Assembly (NCBI GenBank): GCA_902578385.1
Contig: CACHCR010000006.1
Coordinates: forward strand, 1-64,000
Origin: an uncultured Fidelibacterota bacterium
GTDB lineage: Bacteria; Fidelibacterota; Marinisomatia; Marinisomatales; Marinisomataceae
Direction of reading: 5' to 3'
DNA: 64,000 nt
Made by a program: the position numbers and the translations under genes. A model generated the notes under the pieces. It had not been told where the DNA came from, did not search any database, and saw only the letters and a list, made by a program, of their open reading frames with translations. This document shows, piece after piece, positions 50,982 through 59,701 of the stretch; position 1 is the first letter of the stretch, and the number at the start of each line of letters is the position of its first letter.

Positions 50982-51023
50982 AAAACTAATGTTTAATAAT
51001 AAATATTTCATAAATTACGGGCT

Positions 51024-52064
51024 ATGAGTTTCTTTAAATCAGTAAAAAATTCATTATCTGATAACTTAAACTGGGTTAGTGGAGATATTGCTATAGACCT
51101 TGGCACTGCTAATACTCTTATTTGGTTGTCTGGAAAAGGCATCATTATCAATGAACCTTCAATTATTGCTAGAAATAGTAAAACTCAAGCATTATTAGCT
51201 GTTGGTGATGATGCTAAGCTAATGCAAGGTAAAACGCATGAAGGAATCGAAATTATTAGACCTCTTAGAGATGGAGTTATATCCGACTTTACCGCTGTAG
51301 ACGAAATGTTACAGGGTTTTATCAGGAAGGTAAATTTAAACAGAATTACAAGGCCTAGAATGGTTATTTGTGTACCATCAGGATGTACAGAAGTTGAAAG
51401 AAGAGCTGTTAGAGATTCTGGAGAAAAACAAGCAGCGAGAGAAGTTTTTCTTGTTGATGAACCAGTAGCAGCAGCTATTGGAATTGACCTTGATATTAGC
51501 AAACCTATCGGAAATGTGATTGTTGATATTGGCGGTGGTACAACTGAGGTTGCAGTTATCTCTTTAAATGGGGTTGTAACTAAAAAAGCTATCAAAGTTG
51601 CTGGCGACGTTATGGATCATGATATTCAAAATTATTTTAGAAATACTCATAGACTTGAAATTGGGGATAGAACTGCAGAACAAATTAAAATTACCGTTGG
51701 TTCTGCAATGAGATCTAGATCAAAAAATATTCTAGTTAAAGGAAGAGATTTAGTTTCTGGAATACCTAAAACAATAGATGTTAGATCAGATGAAATTAGA
51801 CAGGCATTAAAAGATTCAGTTAAAAGAATTCTAGAGGTAGTTAAAGATGCGCTTGAATCTACTCCTCCCGAACTTTCTTCTGATATAATTGATAGAGGGA
51901 TTTTAGTTGCTGGTGGAGGTGCTCAATTGAGAGGACTTGATCAGGTTATAAGAGAAAAAACTAATGTACCATGCAATGTTGTTGAAGAGCCACATTTAGC
52001 CATTGTAAAAGGGTGTGGTAAAATTATTGAAGACCTGGAAAAATATAAGCATGTTCTTATTTAA
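51024..52064 (+). CDS. mreB: rod shape-determining protein MreB
   Basis: Bacterial actin that organises lateral wall synthesis. The 346-residue protein has an N-terminal amphipathic region (FFKSVKNSL), phosphate 1 motif AIDLGTANTLIW, EPSIIARN, VCVPSG-type phosphate region (VICVPSGCTEVERRAV; CVPSGCTEVERR), VDEPVAAAIG, phosphate 2 DIGGGTTEVAVIS, and the adenosine motif AGGGAQLRGLD. It is the first gene of the mreB-mreC-mreD-mrdA-rodA cluster. Confidence 0.98.
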   Translation: MSFFKSVKNSLSDNLNWVSGDIAIDLGTANTLIWLSGKGIIINEPSIIARNSKTQALLAVGDDAKLMQGKTHEGIEIIRPLRDGVISDFTAVDEMLQGFIRKVNLNRITRPRMVICVPSGCTEVERRAVRDSGEKQAAREVFLVDEPVAAAIGIDLDISKPIGNVIVDIGGGTTEVAVISLNGVVTKKAIKVAGDVMDHDIQNYFRNTHRLEIGDRTAEQIKITVGSAMRSRSKNILVKGRDLVSGIPKTIDVRSDEIRQALKDSVKRILEVVKDALESTPPELSSDIIDRGILVAGGGAQLRGLDQVIREKTNVPCNVVEEPHLAIVKGCGKIIEDLEKYKHVLI

Positions 52065-52066
52065 GC

Positions 52067-52861
52067 ATGTCTAGAATTCAATTAATCTTTCAAGACTATC
52101 AAGAAAAAATTACTCTAGGTTTATGTTTATTACTTTCACTAATTTTAATTTTTAATAATGATTCTGAATTAATAAAAAATTCAAAAATTAAATCCTTAGA
52201 TACTTTCTCATTCCTATATAAACCCTTTAATTGGTTAGATAACCAGCTTTTTCTTAATAAAAAATTAGAGATTCTTTCTTCTGAAAATTTACGTTTAAGT
52301 CTTGAAAATCAAGTTTTAAAAGTTCATGAAACAGAAAATATGAGATATAGAGAGTTTTTAAATTTTAAAAAAAGAGATGACTTCGATTTTATTGGTAGTG
52401 ATGTGATTTCAAAAGGTGTTAGTGCTAATATGTCATCAATAATAATTAATCGGGGATCAAACGATGGTATATTAAAACATCTTCCCGTTCTATCCTCAAG
52501 AGGAGTTGTTGGTAAAATTACTGCAGTATCTGAATCATCATCTGAAGTGCAGTTAATAAGTGATGTAAACTTTAGGCTTAGTGTTAAAATTGCTCCAGAT
52601 GAAGTTGAAGGAATATTAAGATGGATTGGAAATGATATTTGTGAAATTGTTGAACTAAAGAAAATATCTGATATTGAAATAGGTGATATAGTTTTAACTT
52701 CAAATCTAAGTATATATTTTCCTCCAAATCTTCCTGTTGGAGAAGTAGTAAGTATTTTTGAGAAATCTGATAGTTCCAATAGAATTGTAAGAATGAAGCT
52801 TTTTTCAGATTTATCAAAAATAAATCAGTTATTTGTTATTTTAAATGAAGGTATTGAATGA
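52067..52861 (+). CDS. mreC: rod shape-determining protein MreC
   Basis: 264-residue bitopic protein: a cytoplasmic N terminus, one membrane helix (about 17-29), a coiled coil (LEILSSENLRLSLENQVLKVHE; e.g. SSENLRLSLENQ), and the periplasmic beta domains with IINRGSNDGILKHLPVLSSRGVVGKI (pieces INRGSNDGI, RGVVGKI) and PNLPVGEVVSI. It scaffolds PBP2 and MreD in the elongasome. It starts two bases after mreB and overlaps mreD by four. Confidence 0.94.
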   Translation: MSRIQLIFQDYQEKITLGLCLLLSLILIFNNDSELIKNSKIKSLDTFSFLYKPFNWLDNQLFLNKKLEILSSENLRLSLENQVLKVHETENMRYREFLNFKKRDDFDFIGSDVISKGVSANMSSIIINRGSNDGILKHLPVLSSRGVVGKITAVSESSSEVQLISDVNFRLSVKIAPDEVEGILRWIGNDICEIVELKKISDIEIGDIVLTSNLSIYFPPNLPVGEVVSIFEKSDSSNRIVRMKLFSDLSKINQLFVILNEGIE

Positions 52862-53334
52862 GTCTATATATTAAATACTTCCCTGTAGCAGTTATTTTAC
52901 AACTTATTTTTTCAGAACTATTAACGTTTAATGGCTATCAAGCAAATATCATGCTTTTATACGTAATTTTATCTTCTATGCCTCTTGGCAATACTGCTCA
53001 ATCCACTCTATACGGCTTTCTTGTTGGTTTATTTACAGATTTTGTCTTATTTAGCGGGATTTATGTTGGTGCTTCAAGCTTAGTTTTTTCAATATGTGGA
53101 TTTTCGGCTTCAAAAATAAGTTTCAATTTTGCATTTAGAAATTTTGATATATACTGGATTTCTTTTATTCATTTAGGTGTATTGATATATGCATTATTCA
53201 GATATGATTTCTTTTTCTTTAATGATTTATTTCTTTTTTTTAGTAATTGGTTTTTTGTTACTTACTTCACTTGTTTTGTAGGATTTATCATAATAAGGAT
53301 TTTTAATTTAAAGGAGAAAATTCTTAATGCTTAA
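52858..53334 (+). CDS. mreD: rod shape-determining protein MreD
   Basis: 158 residues, almost entirely hydrophobic, with about five membrane helices and the MreD-type features YQANIMLLYVILSSMPLGN, GFLVGLFTDFVLFSG and a Gly-rich third helix. MreD partners with MreC in regulating wall elongation. The call rests on membrane topology plus position between mreC and mrdA, as MreD sequences vary greatly. It overlaps both neighbours by four and eight bases. Confidence 0.9.
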   Translation: MSLYIKYFPVAVILQLIFSELLTFNGYQANIMLLYVILSSMPLGNTAQSTLYGFLVGLFTDFVLFSGIYVGASSLVFSICGFSASKISFNFAFRNFDIYWISFIHLGVLIYALFRYDFFFFNDLFLFFSNWFFVTYFTCFVGFIIIRIFNLKEKILNA

Positions 53335-55096
53335 GATTGAAAATAAAGCAGATATTTTCCACTATAGAACATTATTATTTGTTCTTTTCTTTTCAATTTC
53401 AATTTTACTGTCCAGGTATTTTTATTTACAAGTGATTGATTATGAAAGATATTCTTCAAAATCTCAGGTAAATAGTATAAGGGCTAAAGCTACATACGCG
53501 CCTAGAGGTCTCATTTTAGATAGAAATGGGGTTGTTTTGGTTGAAAATTACCCTACTTACATTTTAACAGTAACACCTTACAAACTATCAGATAAAGATT
53601 CTCAATTTAAAGTAATTTCTGAAATAACTGATATTTCTATTGAAGAACTTAAAAGAAGATATAAAAAATATAATCAAGGAAGATTCTTGCCAACTGTAAT
53701 AGCGAAAAATTTGACTTTTGCAGAAATATCACAAATTGAAGAAAGAAGGTTGGAGCTTAAAGGGTTTCAGTATAAAAGATTTGATGAAAGATTATATAAT
53801 GATGTTTTGAATGATGCACATTTTCTTGGCTATCTTCGCGAGTTAGATCGAGAATCCTTACCATTTCTTGATAAATCTCAACTTTATCGTGCAGGAGAAT
53901 TGATTGGCTGGCAAGGAGTTGAAAAGCAATATGAGAAACAATTGAGATATTCTAAAGGAGTTGATTATATAGAAGTTGACACTTTTGGAAGAGAAATAAA
54001 TAGAATAAATGAAAATAATATACCTGCATATCCAGGAAATAATTTGATTTTATCAATTGATGCAAGGTTGCAACAATTTTCTAAAAATTTATTAAATGAT
54101 AAAAAGGGTGTTATTTTGGTTTCAGATGTTGACACTGGAGATATATTAACTATGGTAAGCAATCCATCTTATAGCTTAGATATTTATAGAGGAGAAACAT
54201 CTGATGGAGATTGGGATAGCTTACTTAAAGATGAAAATAAGCCAATAATTAATAGAACAATTTCTGGATTGTATCCTCCTGGATCGTCGTTTAAACTTAT
54301 TACCGCATTTAACTTAGTTGAAGATGGATTATTAGATCCTGAAGATAGCTTAATGTGTACAGGTTCTTATACTCCTCCCGGAAGTTCAAATACTTTTAAG
54401 TGTTGGAAAGAGGATGGACATGGTTTAGTTGATTTAAATATGGCAATAGCTCAATCTTGCAATGTTTACTTCTATGAAACAGTTCAACTAATTAAGCTTG
54501 CTGAATGGACTAATACTGCAAAAACTTTTGGATTTAATTTTAAAACAGATATTGATCTTCCTAATGAATTAATTGGACAAATACCTGATAAAGAATTTTT
54601 TATTAATACATATGGAAGGTGGGGATGGTCAGAAAGAGGAGTTTTACTTAATCTTACTTTAGGTCAAGGAGATATACTTGTTACTCCTTTGCAATCATTG
54701 AGATATATAAACCATATAGCTTCTAAAGGAAAAACTGCGAAACTAAAACTTAATGCAAGTAAAGAAATCGAATACTATGAAGATATTAATTTTTCTGAGC
54801 AAACGTGGCAAAGAGTTGTAAACGGATTGTACGATGTTGTAAATGTTGATGGAGGTAGCGGTTGGAGAGCAAAACAAGAATCTGAAGTAAAATTATATGG
54901 TAAAACAAGCACTGCTGAAAATCCTCATGGTGAACCTCATGCATGGTTTAATGGTTTTTTTGACTTAAATGGCAAAACTTATTCATTGGTTGTTTTAGTT
55001 GAAAACGGAGGTGGGGGTGGTGCAGTAGCTTCGCCAATAGCCGGTAAAATTGTTTCATTTTTTACAGATTTAAACATAGAAATGGCTGAAAAATGA
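53327..55096 (+). CDS. mrdA: penicillin-binding protein 2 (elongation-specific transpeptidase)
   Basis: Class B PBP of 589 residues that cross-links peptidoglycan in rod elongation. One N-terminal membrane helix (about 15-31), the pedestal domain with APRGLILDRNG, then the transpeptidase: SxxK at Ser320-Lys323 (PPGSSFKLITAF), SxN as SCN in AQSCNVYF, and KTS in place of KTG in YGKTSTAE. Stacked NHIASKG and a C-terminal VVLVENGGGGG segment follow. It is coupled to mreD and to rodA (four-base overlap), the typical gene set. Confidence 0.96.
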   Translation: MLKIENKADIFHYRTLLFVLFFSISILLSRYFYLQVIDYERYSSKSQVNSIRAKATYAPRGLILDRNGVVLVENYPTYILTVTPYKLSDKDSQFKVISEITDISIEELKRRYKKYNQGRFLPTVIAKNLTFAEISQIEERRLELKGFQYKRFDERLYNDVLNDAHFLGYLRELDRESLPFLDKSQLYRAGELIGWQGVEKQYEKQLRYSKGVDYIEVDTFGREINRINENNIPAYPGNNLILSIDARLQQFSKNLLNDKKGVILVSDVDTGDILTMVSNPSYSLDIYRGETSDGDWDSLLKDENKPIINRTISGLYPPGSSFKLITAFNLVEDGLLDPEDSLMCTGSYTPPGSSNTFKCWKEDGHGLVDLNMAIAQSCNVYFYETVQLIKLAEWTNTAKTFGFNFKTDIDLPNELIGQIPDKEFFINTYGRWGWSERGVLLNLTLGQGDILVTPLQSLRYINHIASKGKTAKLKLNASKEIEYYEDINFSEQTWQRVVNGLYDVVNVDGGSGWRAKQESEVKLYGKTSTAENPHGEPHAWFNGFFDLNGKTYSLVVLVENGGGGGAVASPIAGKIVSFFTDLNIEMAEK

Positions 55097-56313
55097 ATCC
55101 TTTCAATAGCTTTTTATATGGTTCAAATGAATATATAGGAAGACTGTATTTAATCGTTTCTTCATTGATTACGTTTGGACTACTAACTTTATATAGTATT
55201 TCAAGTGAACCATTATCTTTATCCAGCTCTTTCTCAAGGCAAATTATTTTCATTTTGTTCTCATTACTTATCTTCTTTATAATTGGAAGAATTAATATTA
55301 AAACAATACATGATAATTCAACTTTAATTTATATTTTTTCGTTTTTATTATGCTTAATACCATTTTTTCTTTCTCCAGTAGAAAATACTTATAGATGGAT
55401 TGATTTTGGTCTATTCTACATTCAGCCCGGAGAATATTTGAAATGTGCCTCTATTATCTTGATAGCAAAATATCTTTCTAATCATCAGCTTGAAGTTAAA
55501 GAAGGATATGTAGTCATTATTCCCATAATTATTGCTTTAATGTCTTCATTGTTAGTGTTAAATCAGCCCGATCTTGGCACAGCAGTAATTATTTTTGCTC
55601 CTGTATTGCCGATGTTGCTTTGGGCGGGAGTTAATACTTTTAATTTGTTTTTATTAATAGCACCAGTAATTACAATTATTGCAGCAGCAAATAATATTAT
55701 TTTTAATATTTGGGCACTTATAATGTTTCTTATTTTTCTTACTTTTCAAGGAAATTTTATCAAAAAGATTACGATTTATTTTGCAAATATTTTCACAGGT
55801 TTACTATTTCCTTTTTTTTGGAACGATTTTTTAAATGGATACCAAAGACAAAGATTTTTAGATTTTTTAAACCCTGATTTAGATCCAATGGGTTCATCAT
55901 ACCATATTATTCAAAGTATTACTGCAATTGGTTCTGGAGGAATGTTTGGAAAAGGTTGGGGTCAAGGTTCGCAAACTCAATTAAAATTTTTGCCTGTTCA
56001 AGAATCTGATTTCATTTTATCAGTTATTGCTGAAGAGTTTGGTTTTTTTGGAATATCTATAATTATGATTTTATTTTTCATGTTAATTAAAACATTGTTA
56101 GATATTGCATTTAAGTGTTCGGATTATTTTTCTTCCTTAGTTATTGTAGGATTAACTTCAATTCTTTTTTCCCACATTTTTGTTAATTCGGCAATGACAA
56201 TAGGATTAATGCCTGTTAAAGGCTTACCAACACCGTTTGTTTCAGCGGGTGGTTCATTTATGCTCTTATGCTTTATTATACTAGCTTTAGTTACAAATTT
56301 ATCTAAAAATTAA
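55093..56313 (+). CDS. rodA: peptidoglycan glycosyltransferase RodA (SEDS family)
   Basis: 406-residue SEDS polymerase working with PBP2. About ten membrane helices; conserved points include RWIDFG (YRWIDFGLFYIQPGEYLKCASI), NQPDLGTAVI with the catalytic-region Asp, the YQRQRFLDFLNPDLDPMGSSYHIIQS loop (YQRQRFLDFLNP), GSGGMFGKGWGQGSQ, LPVQESDFILSVIAEEFGF, and the terminal GLPTPFVSAGGS. These are RodA-specific rather than FtsW-specific in context. Last gene of the rod cluster; 56 bases separate it from the next. Confidence 0.97.
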   Translation: MNPFNSFLYGSNEYIGRLYLIVSSLITFGLLTLYSISSEPLSLSSSFSRQIIFILFSLLIFFIIGRINIKTIHDNSTLIYIFSFLLCLIPFFLSPVENTYRWIDFGLFYIQPGEYLKCASIILIAKYLSNHQLEVKEGYVVIIPIIIALMSSLLVLNQPDLGTAVIIFAPVLPMLLWAGVNTFNLFLLIAPVITIIAAANNIIFNIWALIMFLIFLTFQGNFIKKITIYFANIFTGLLFPFFWNDFLNGYQRQRFLDFLNPDLDPMGSSYHIIQSITAIGSGGMFGKGWGQGSQTQLKFLPVQESDFILSVIAEEFGFFGISIIMILFFMLIKTLLDIAFKCSDYFSSLVIVGLTSILFSHIFVNSAMTIGLMPVKGLPTPFVSAGGSFMLLCFIILALVTNLSKN

Positions 56314-56369
56314 TTATTATTGGCAGTTGTAGTTTTGATAGTGTTTAGTTAACTTGTTTTGCTCATATC

Positions 56370-57173
56370 ATGGTTAAAAAAATCTTTTATATAAATAGCG
56401 AAATGGAGCCGTTTGCGTCGGTTTCCAATCTAGCTAACCTTTCCGTTGAAATTCCATTGGGTCTTCAAGAAAAAGGTAATGATGTTAGATGCTTGATGCC
56501 GAAATATGGTTTTATTAGTGAAAGAAAATATATTTTAAGAGAGGTAATTCGCCTAAAAGAGATTCTTTTTAACTTTGAAGATCATAACTATGAATGTTCT
56601 GCAAAAAGCGCATTTCTTCCTAAATCACGTTTGCAAGTTTATTTTTTAGAAAATGAAAAAATTTTTGGTGATTTAAATAATCTTCTTTTTAAATCCAAAA
56701 ATGGAAGGTTTCTAGCTGATAATGATTTAAGGTTTGCATTTTACTCTTTAGCTGCAATAAAAATGTTGCCTAACTTATTCTGGTTTCCAAATGTAATTAT
56801 TTGTAATGGATGGACATCAGCATTGGTTCCATTTCTAATAAAAAAATTAGCTAACGATGACAAAGATTTAAATAAAATTAAAACAATTTATTTGACAAAT
56901 TCGCTTAATAAAGATGTTATTTTTGATCATTCAAATCTTTCATTTAATTCTGAAACTTTAAACGAGATAAAGTCGTTAAATTTAAATCAGTTAGGATGTT
57001 CTTATGCAGATGCTACAATTATAATTGATGATGAAGAGAAGGTAAGTGGCAACATTATGAAATCAAAAATATTTAAAGGTTCCAAGACTTGTTCAACAGT
57101 TGATTTAACTAAATCAGAAGGTGATTATTCTGCTTTATTAGATGAAATTGAAAGAGTTATTAAAAGTTTGTAG
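56370..57173 (+). CDS. stand-alone starch/glycogen synthase N-terminal (GT5-like) domain protein
   Basis: 267 residues matching only the N-terminal Rossmann half of GT5 glycogen/starch synthases: INSEMEPFASVSNLANLSVEIPLGLQEKGNDVRCLMPKYG (e.g. LQEKGNDVRCLMPKYG), VYFLEN, DLRFAFYSLAAIKML, and VIICNGWTSALVPFLIKK, where NGWTS corresponds to the HDWHT block. The KTGGL motif that binds ADP-glucose is missing (SVSNLAN), as is the whole C-terminal donor domain. So polymer synthesis is unlikely. A similar half-synthase beside a DUF4270 lipoprotein gene is, from memory, conserved in Bacteroidetes, as here. Confidence 0.78.
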   Translation: MVKKIFYINSEMEPFASVSNLANLSVEIPLGLQEKGNDVRCLMPKYGFISERKYILREVIRLKEILFNFEDHNYECSAKSAFLPKSRLQVYFLENEKIFGDLNNLLFKSKNGRFLADNDLRFAFYSLAAIKMLPNLFWFPNVIICNGWTSALVPFLIKKLANDDKDLNKIKTIYLTNSLNKDVIFDHSNLSFNSETLNEIKSLNLNQLGCSYADATIIIDDEEKVSGNIMKSKIFKGSKTCSTVDLTKSEGDYSALLDEIERVIKSL

Positions 57174-57177
57174 TTAA

Positions 57178-58452
57178 ATGTTTAATCATTTCAAATATCC
57201 TAAAATCTATATTTTAATAGCATTTTTTATGATTTCATCCTGTAGCGAGGAAACAATTTTGTATAATGAGATTGAAAATCCAGAAGGAACAATTAAAACA
57301 GCTTCATTACCTCAAACTCAAAATAAGCTTTATCAGTCTTTTCCGTCTTTTTCCTCAAACTCAAAATTGCATTTTGGTAATGAAAAAGATTCAGAGAACT
57401 TGTTTTCATTAGTTCAAATGACTTTGTTTTCGGGTAATATTCCCCCTGTAAGTTTAGTAGACTTATTAGCTGACTCTATTCAAGTTGATAGTGCAATGGT
57501 TTTTTTTCAAACTCAAGATTCACTTAATACAACCTTTTCATTAGGCTTATATTCAATAACTTCAGATGAAGATAGTGTTTTTTCAGACTCACTAAATTAT
57601 TATACTTTAAATGATTTTATTGATTTTGAAGCGAGTTCAACACTTTTACAAACTGTTGATTTGTCTCCTGAAAATGTTGTACCTGATTCAACAGGGCTAG
57701 ATTCAATAAAATTTATGTTTGATTCTGGTTCAGATAATCTTGAGAACTTAAAACAGTATTTCTTTGATGCTGATACATATCCAGCTAGAACTTTTATGTT
57801 GAAGGATGAAGATGGTTCTTTGGATGAGCTTTTTACTATCCAAAGTAATGAATCCACAAATGGTCCTAAAATGAGAGTATGGTTTAAGGCCTTTGTAAAT
57901 GAAGAAACTACTATTGATACTTTTATAACTTTCTTTTCTCAAAGTGATATGAGTGTATTTATTCCTCCTGTAATCGAAGATAATGATTTCAATTTTATTT
58001 CTCTTAATTCTGGCTCTGGGCTAAGATCAATTGTTGAGTTTGATCTAGGAATAATTGATTCTTTATCAAGAAATGAGCTTTTCAAAAATTCTAATCTTGT
58101 TTTAAACCTTGAAAGCTCTAATCTTACTGAAGAGGATGAGTTTTATGTAGTTGTTACTGCTCTTCAAGATTCTGTTGAAAGTTGGAGTTTTTCATCTCCA
58201 TTTATTCATAACGAATCTGATTCTGAAGATGAAGAAGATATTGAGAATTTTGTTACAGATTCAAATTTCATAATTTCCAGAAAAATTGAAGACAATCAAG
58301 TTCGTATTCCAATACAAGCGTTTCTACAAGGCTATAAAAATGGACTTTTTCAACACAATGAGTTAATGCTTTATAGTGCACCTGTCAATAGTCCATTTGA
58401 TAAAGTAAGATTAAATTTAAATGATATTGAGGTCATGTATGTTGAGCCGTAA
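57178..58452 (+). CDS. DUF4270-like lipoprotein
   Basis: 424-residue predicted lipoprotein (lipobox MISSC, Cys22). Mature protein is rich in Ser, Asp, Asn and short beta-strands: repeated VDSAMVFFQTQDSLNTTFSLGLYSI-type units (FFQTQDSLNTTF), an NSGSGLRSIVEFDL block, and IRIPIQAFLQGYK-like ends. The pattern and its position five bases after a half starch-synthase suggest DUF4270, a family of unknown role; I hold this loosely. An acidic Ser/Asp/Glu stretch (ESDSEDEEDIENF) lies near residue 350. The next gene starts inside its last codons. Confidence 0.6.
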   Translation: MFNHFKYPKIYILIAFFMISSCSEETILYNEIENPEGTIKTASLPQTQNKLYQSFPSFSSNSKLHFGNEKDSENLFSLVQMTLFSGNIPPVSLVDLLADSIQVDSAMVFFQTQDSLNTTFSLGLYSITSDEDSVFSDSLNYYTLNDFIDFEASSTLLQTVDLSPENVVPDSTGLDSIKFMFDSGSDNLENLKQYFFDADTYPARTFMLKDEDGSLDELFTIQSNESTNGPKMRVWFKAFVNEETTIDTFITFFSQSDMSVFIPPVIEDNDFNFISLNSGSGLRSIVEFDLGIIDSLSRNELFKNSNLVLNLESSNLTEEDEFYVVVTALQDSVESWSFSSPFIHNESDSEDEEDIENFVTDSNFIISRKIEDNQVRIPIQAFLQGYKNGLFQHNELMLYSAPVNSPFDKVRLNLNDIEVMYVEP

Positions 58453-59686
58453 ACTACTAATATCTTTATTATTTTTAAGTTTTATATTTTCTCAGAATTC
58501 TATGAGTGGCTATGGTTTCGGATCATACGCTGATAATAGTGATGCTGCTTCAGTTGGAGTATCAAATGAATTGTTACCTTCATTTAAGAGCGATGTTTCT
58601 TTATCAAACCCATCAACTTGGCATAACTTGTTATTTTCATATTTAAATACCTCTGTTGATGTTCAAAATGCGGTTTTTCAATCAAGCAATAGTACTAATT
58701 TTTCTCTTTCATCAGCCAAATTAGTTATTCCATGGAAGCAAAAAATGTCGTTTGGGGTAGCATTTGAACCTTATCTTTCAAGAGAAGTAACAATAAATGA
58801 TACAACTTTAACTTCATTTACATTTAATGATGAAGAAATTCTCTATTCAAGATTAAATAGCTCATCAGGCGGACCCTCAAAAGGTCAATTATCATTTGGA
58901 TATAAGCTCAATGACCTTGATAGTATTGGAACAAGCCTTAATATTATTTTTGGTTCATCAAGAAACACAAGAAATCTTATTATTGATAATGAGAATCATC
59001 TTCTTCAATCTAGAGATTATTTTTCTGGCACAATGATTGATTTATTTTATTCAACTAATAGGGTAAATGTTAGGGATAAACCAATATTTTTATCAATTGC
59101 ATATAGTTTGCCAATCAGAGGAATAAATGTTGAAAATGATTCTTATCAAGCTTTTTTAGACTTAAATGATAATAATTATCATGACGTAAATGATTTTCCC
59201 AATGTTGGCCAGGCGTTGTTTCCTTTAACGCAAAATTTTAAAGATGAGTTAAAAATTAATTCTTTCATAATTGCAGCAGATTATGAACTTAAAACTAGAA
59301 GACATCTACAAGTTGAATTACTAAACTGGAATGATACTGGAAAACATAATCTTGATAGTTCTCTTTATGGTGGTTTTATAAAAAATAAGAACAAATTGAG
59401 TGTATCTTTTATAAAATTTGCTCAACCATTTACTAGAGATCCCTTTAACTTTAAAGCGTCATTATTCTTTCAAAATTATGGGGTTAAAAATCTTGAAAAT
59501 GTTAATGAAGTTGGTTTAGGTTTAGGAGTAGGTTATAATTTTGGAATTACTGGTAATCAAATTGATTTTGGTTACAAATTTGCCAATAGATCAGGATTGC
59601 ATGTGGTTGGAGATGAGACTATCCATATGTTTAATATTGGAATTAGTATTGGAGATTTGTGGTTTGTTAAAAGAAGAGAAATTTAA
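58439..59686 (+). CDS. predicted outer-membrane beta-barrel protein
   Basis: 416 residues from ATG 58439, with a signal peptide ending IFS before Gln19. The mature chain shows an NSMSGYGFGSY start, an ASVGVSNELLPS segment, many alternating amphipathic strands with aromatic belts, and a strand ending near the C terminus (NIGISIGDLWFV). This resembles FadL- or PorV-type barrels of FCB bacteria; no specific ligand is suggested. An upstream ATG at 58421 would add six residues before the signal. It overlaps the lipoprotein gene by 14 bases and precedes a TPR protein, so these three may form an envelope unit. Confidence 0.72.
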   Translation: MLSRKLLISLLFLSFIFSQNSMSGYGFGSYADNSDAASVGVSNELLPSFKSDVSLSNPSTWHNLLFSYLNTSVDVQNAVFQSSNSTNFSLSSAKLVIPWKQKMSFGVAFEPYLSREVTINDTTLTSFTFNDEEILYSRLNSSSGGPSKGQLSFGYKLNDLDSIGTSLNIIFGSSRNTRNLIIDNENHLLQSRDYFSGTMIDLFYSTNRVNVRDKPIFLSIAYSLPIRGINVENDSYQAFLDLNDNNYHDVNDFPNVGQALFPLTQNFKDELKINSFIIAADYELKTRRHLQVELLNWNDTGKHNLDSSLYGGFIKNKNKLSVSFIKFAQPFTRDPFNFKASLFFQNYGVKNLENVNEVGLGLGVGYNFGITGNQIDFGYKFANRSGLHVVGDETIHMFNIGISIGDLWFVKRREI

Positions 59687-59701
59687 TTGACAGGAAATAA
59701 G

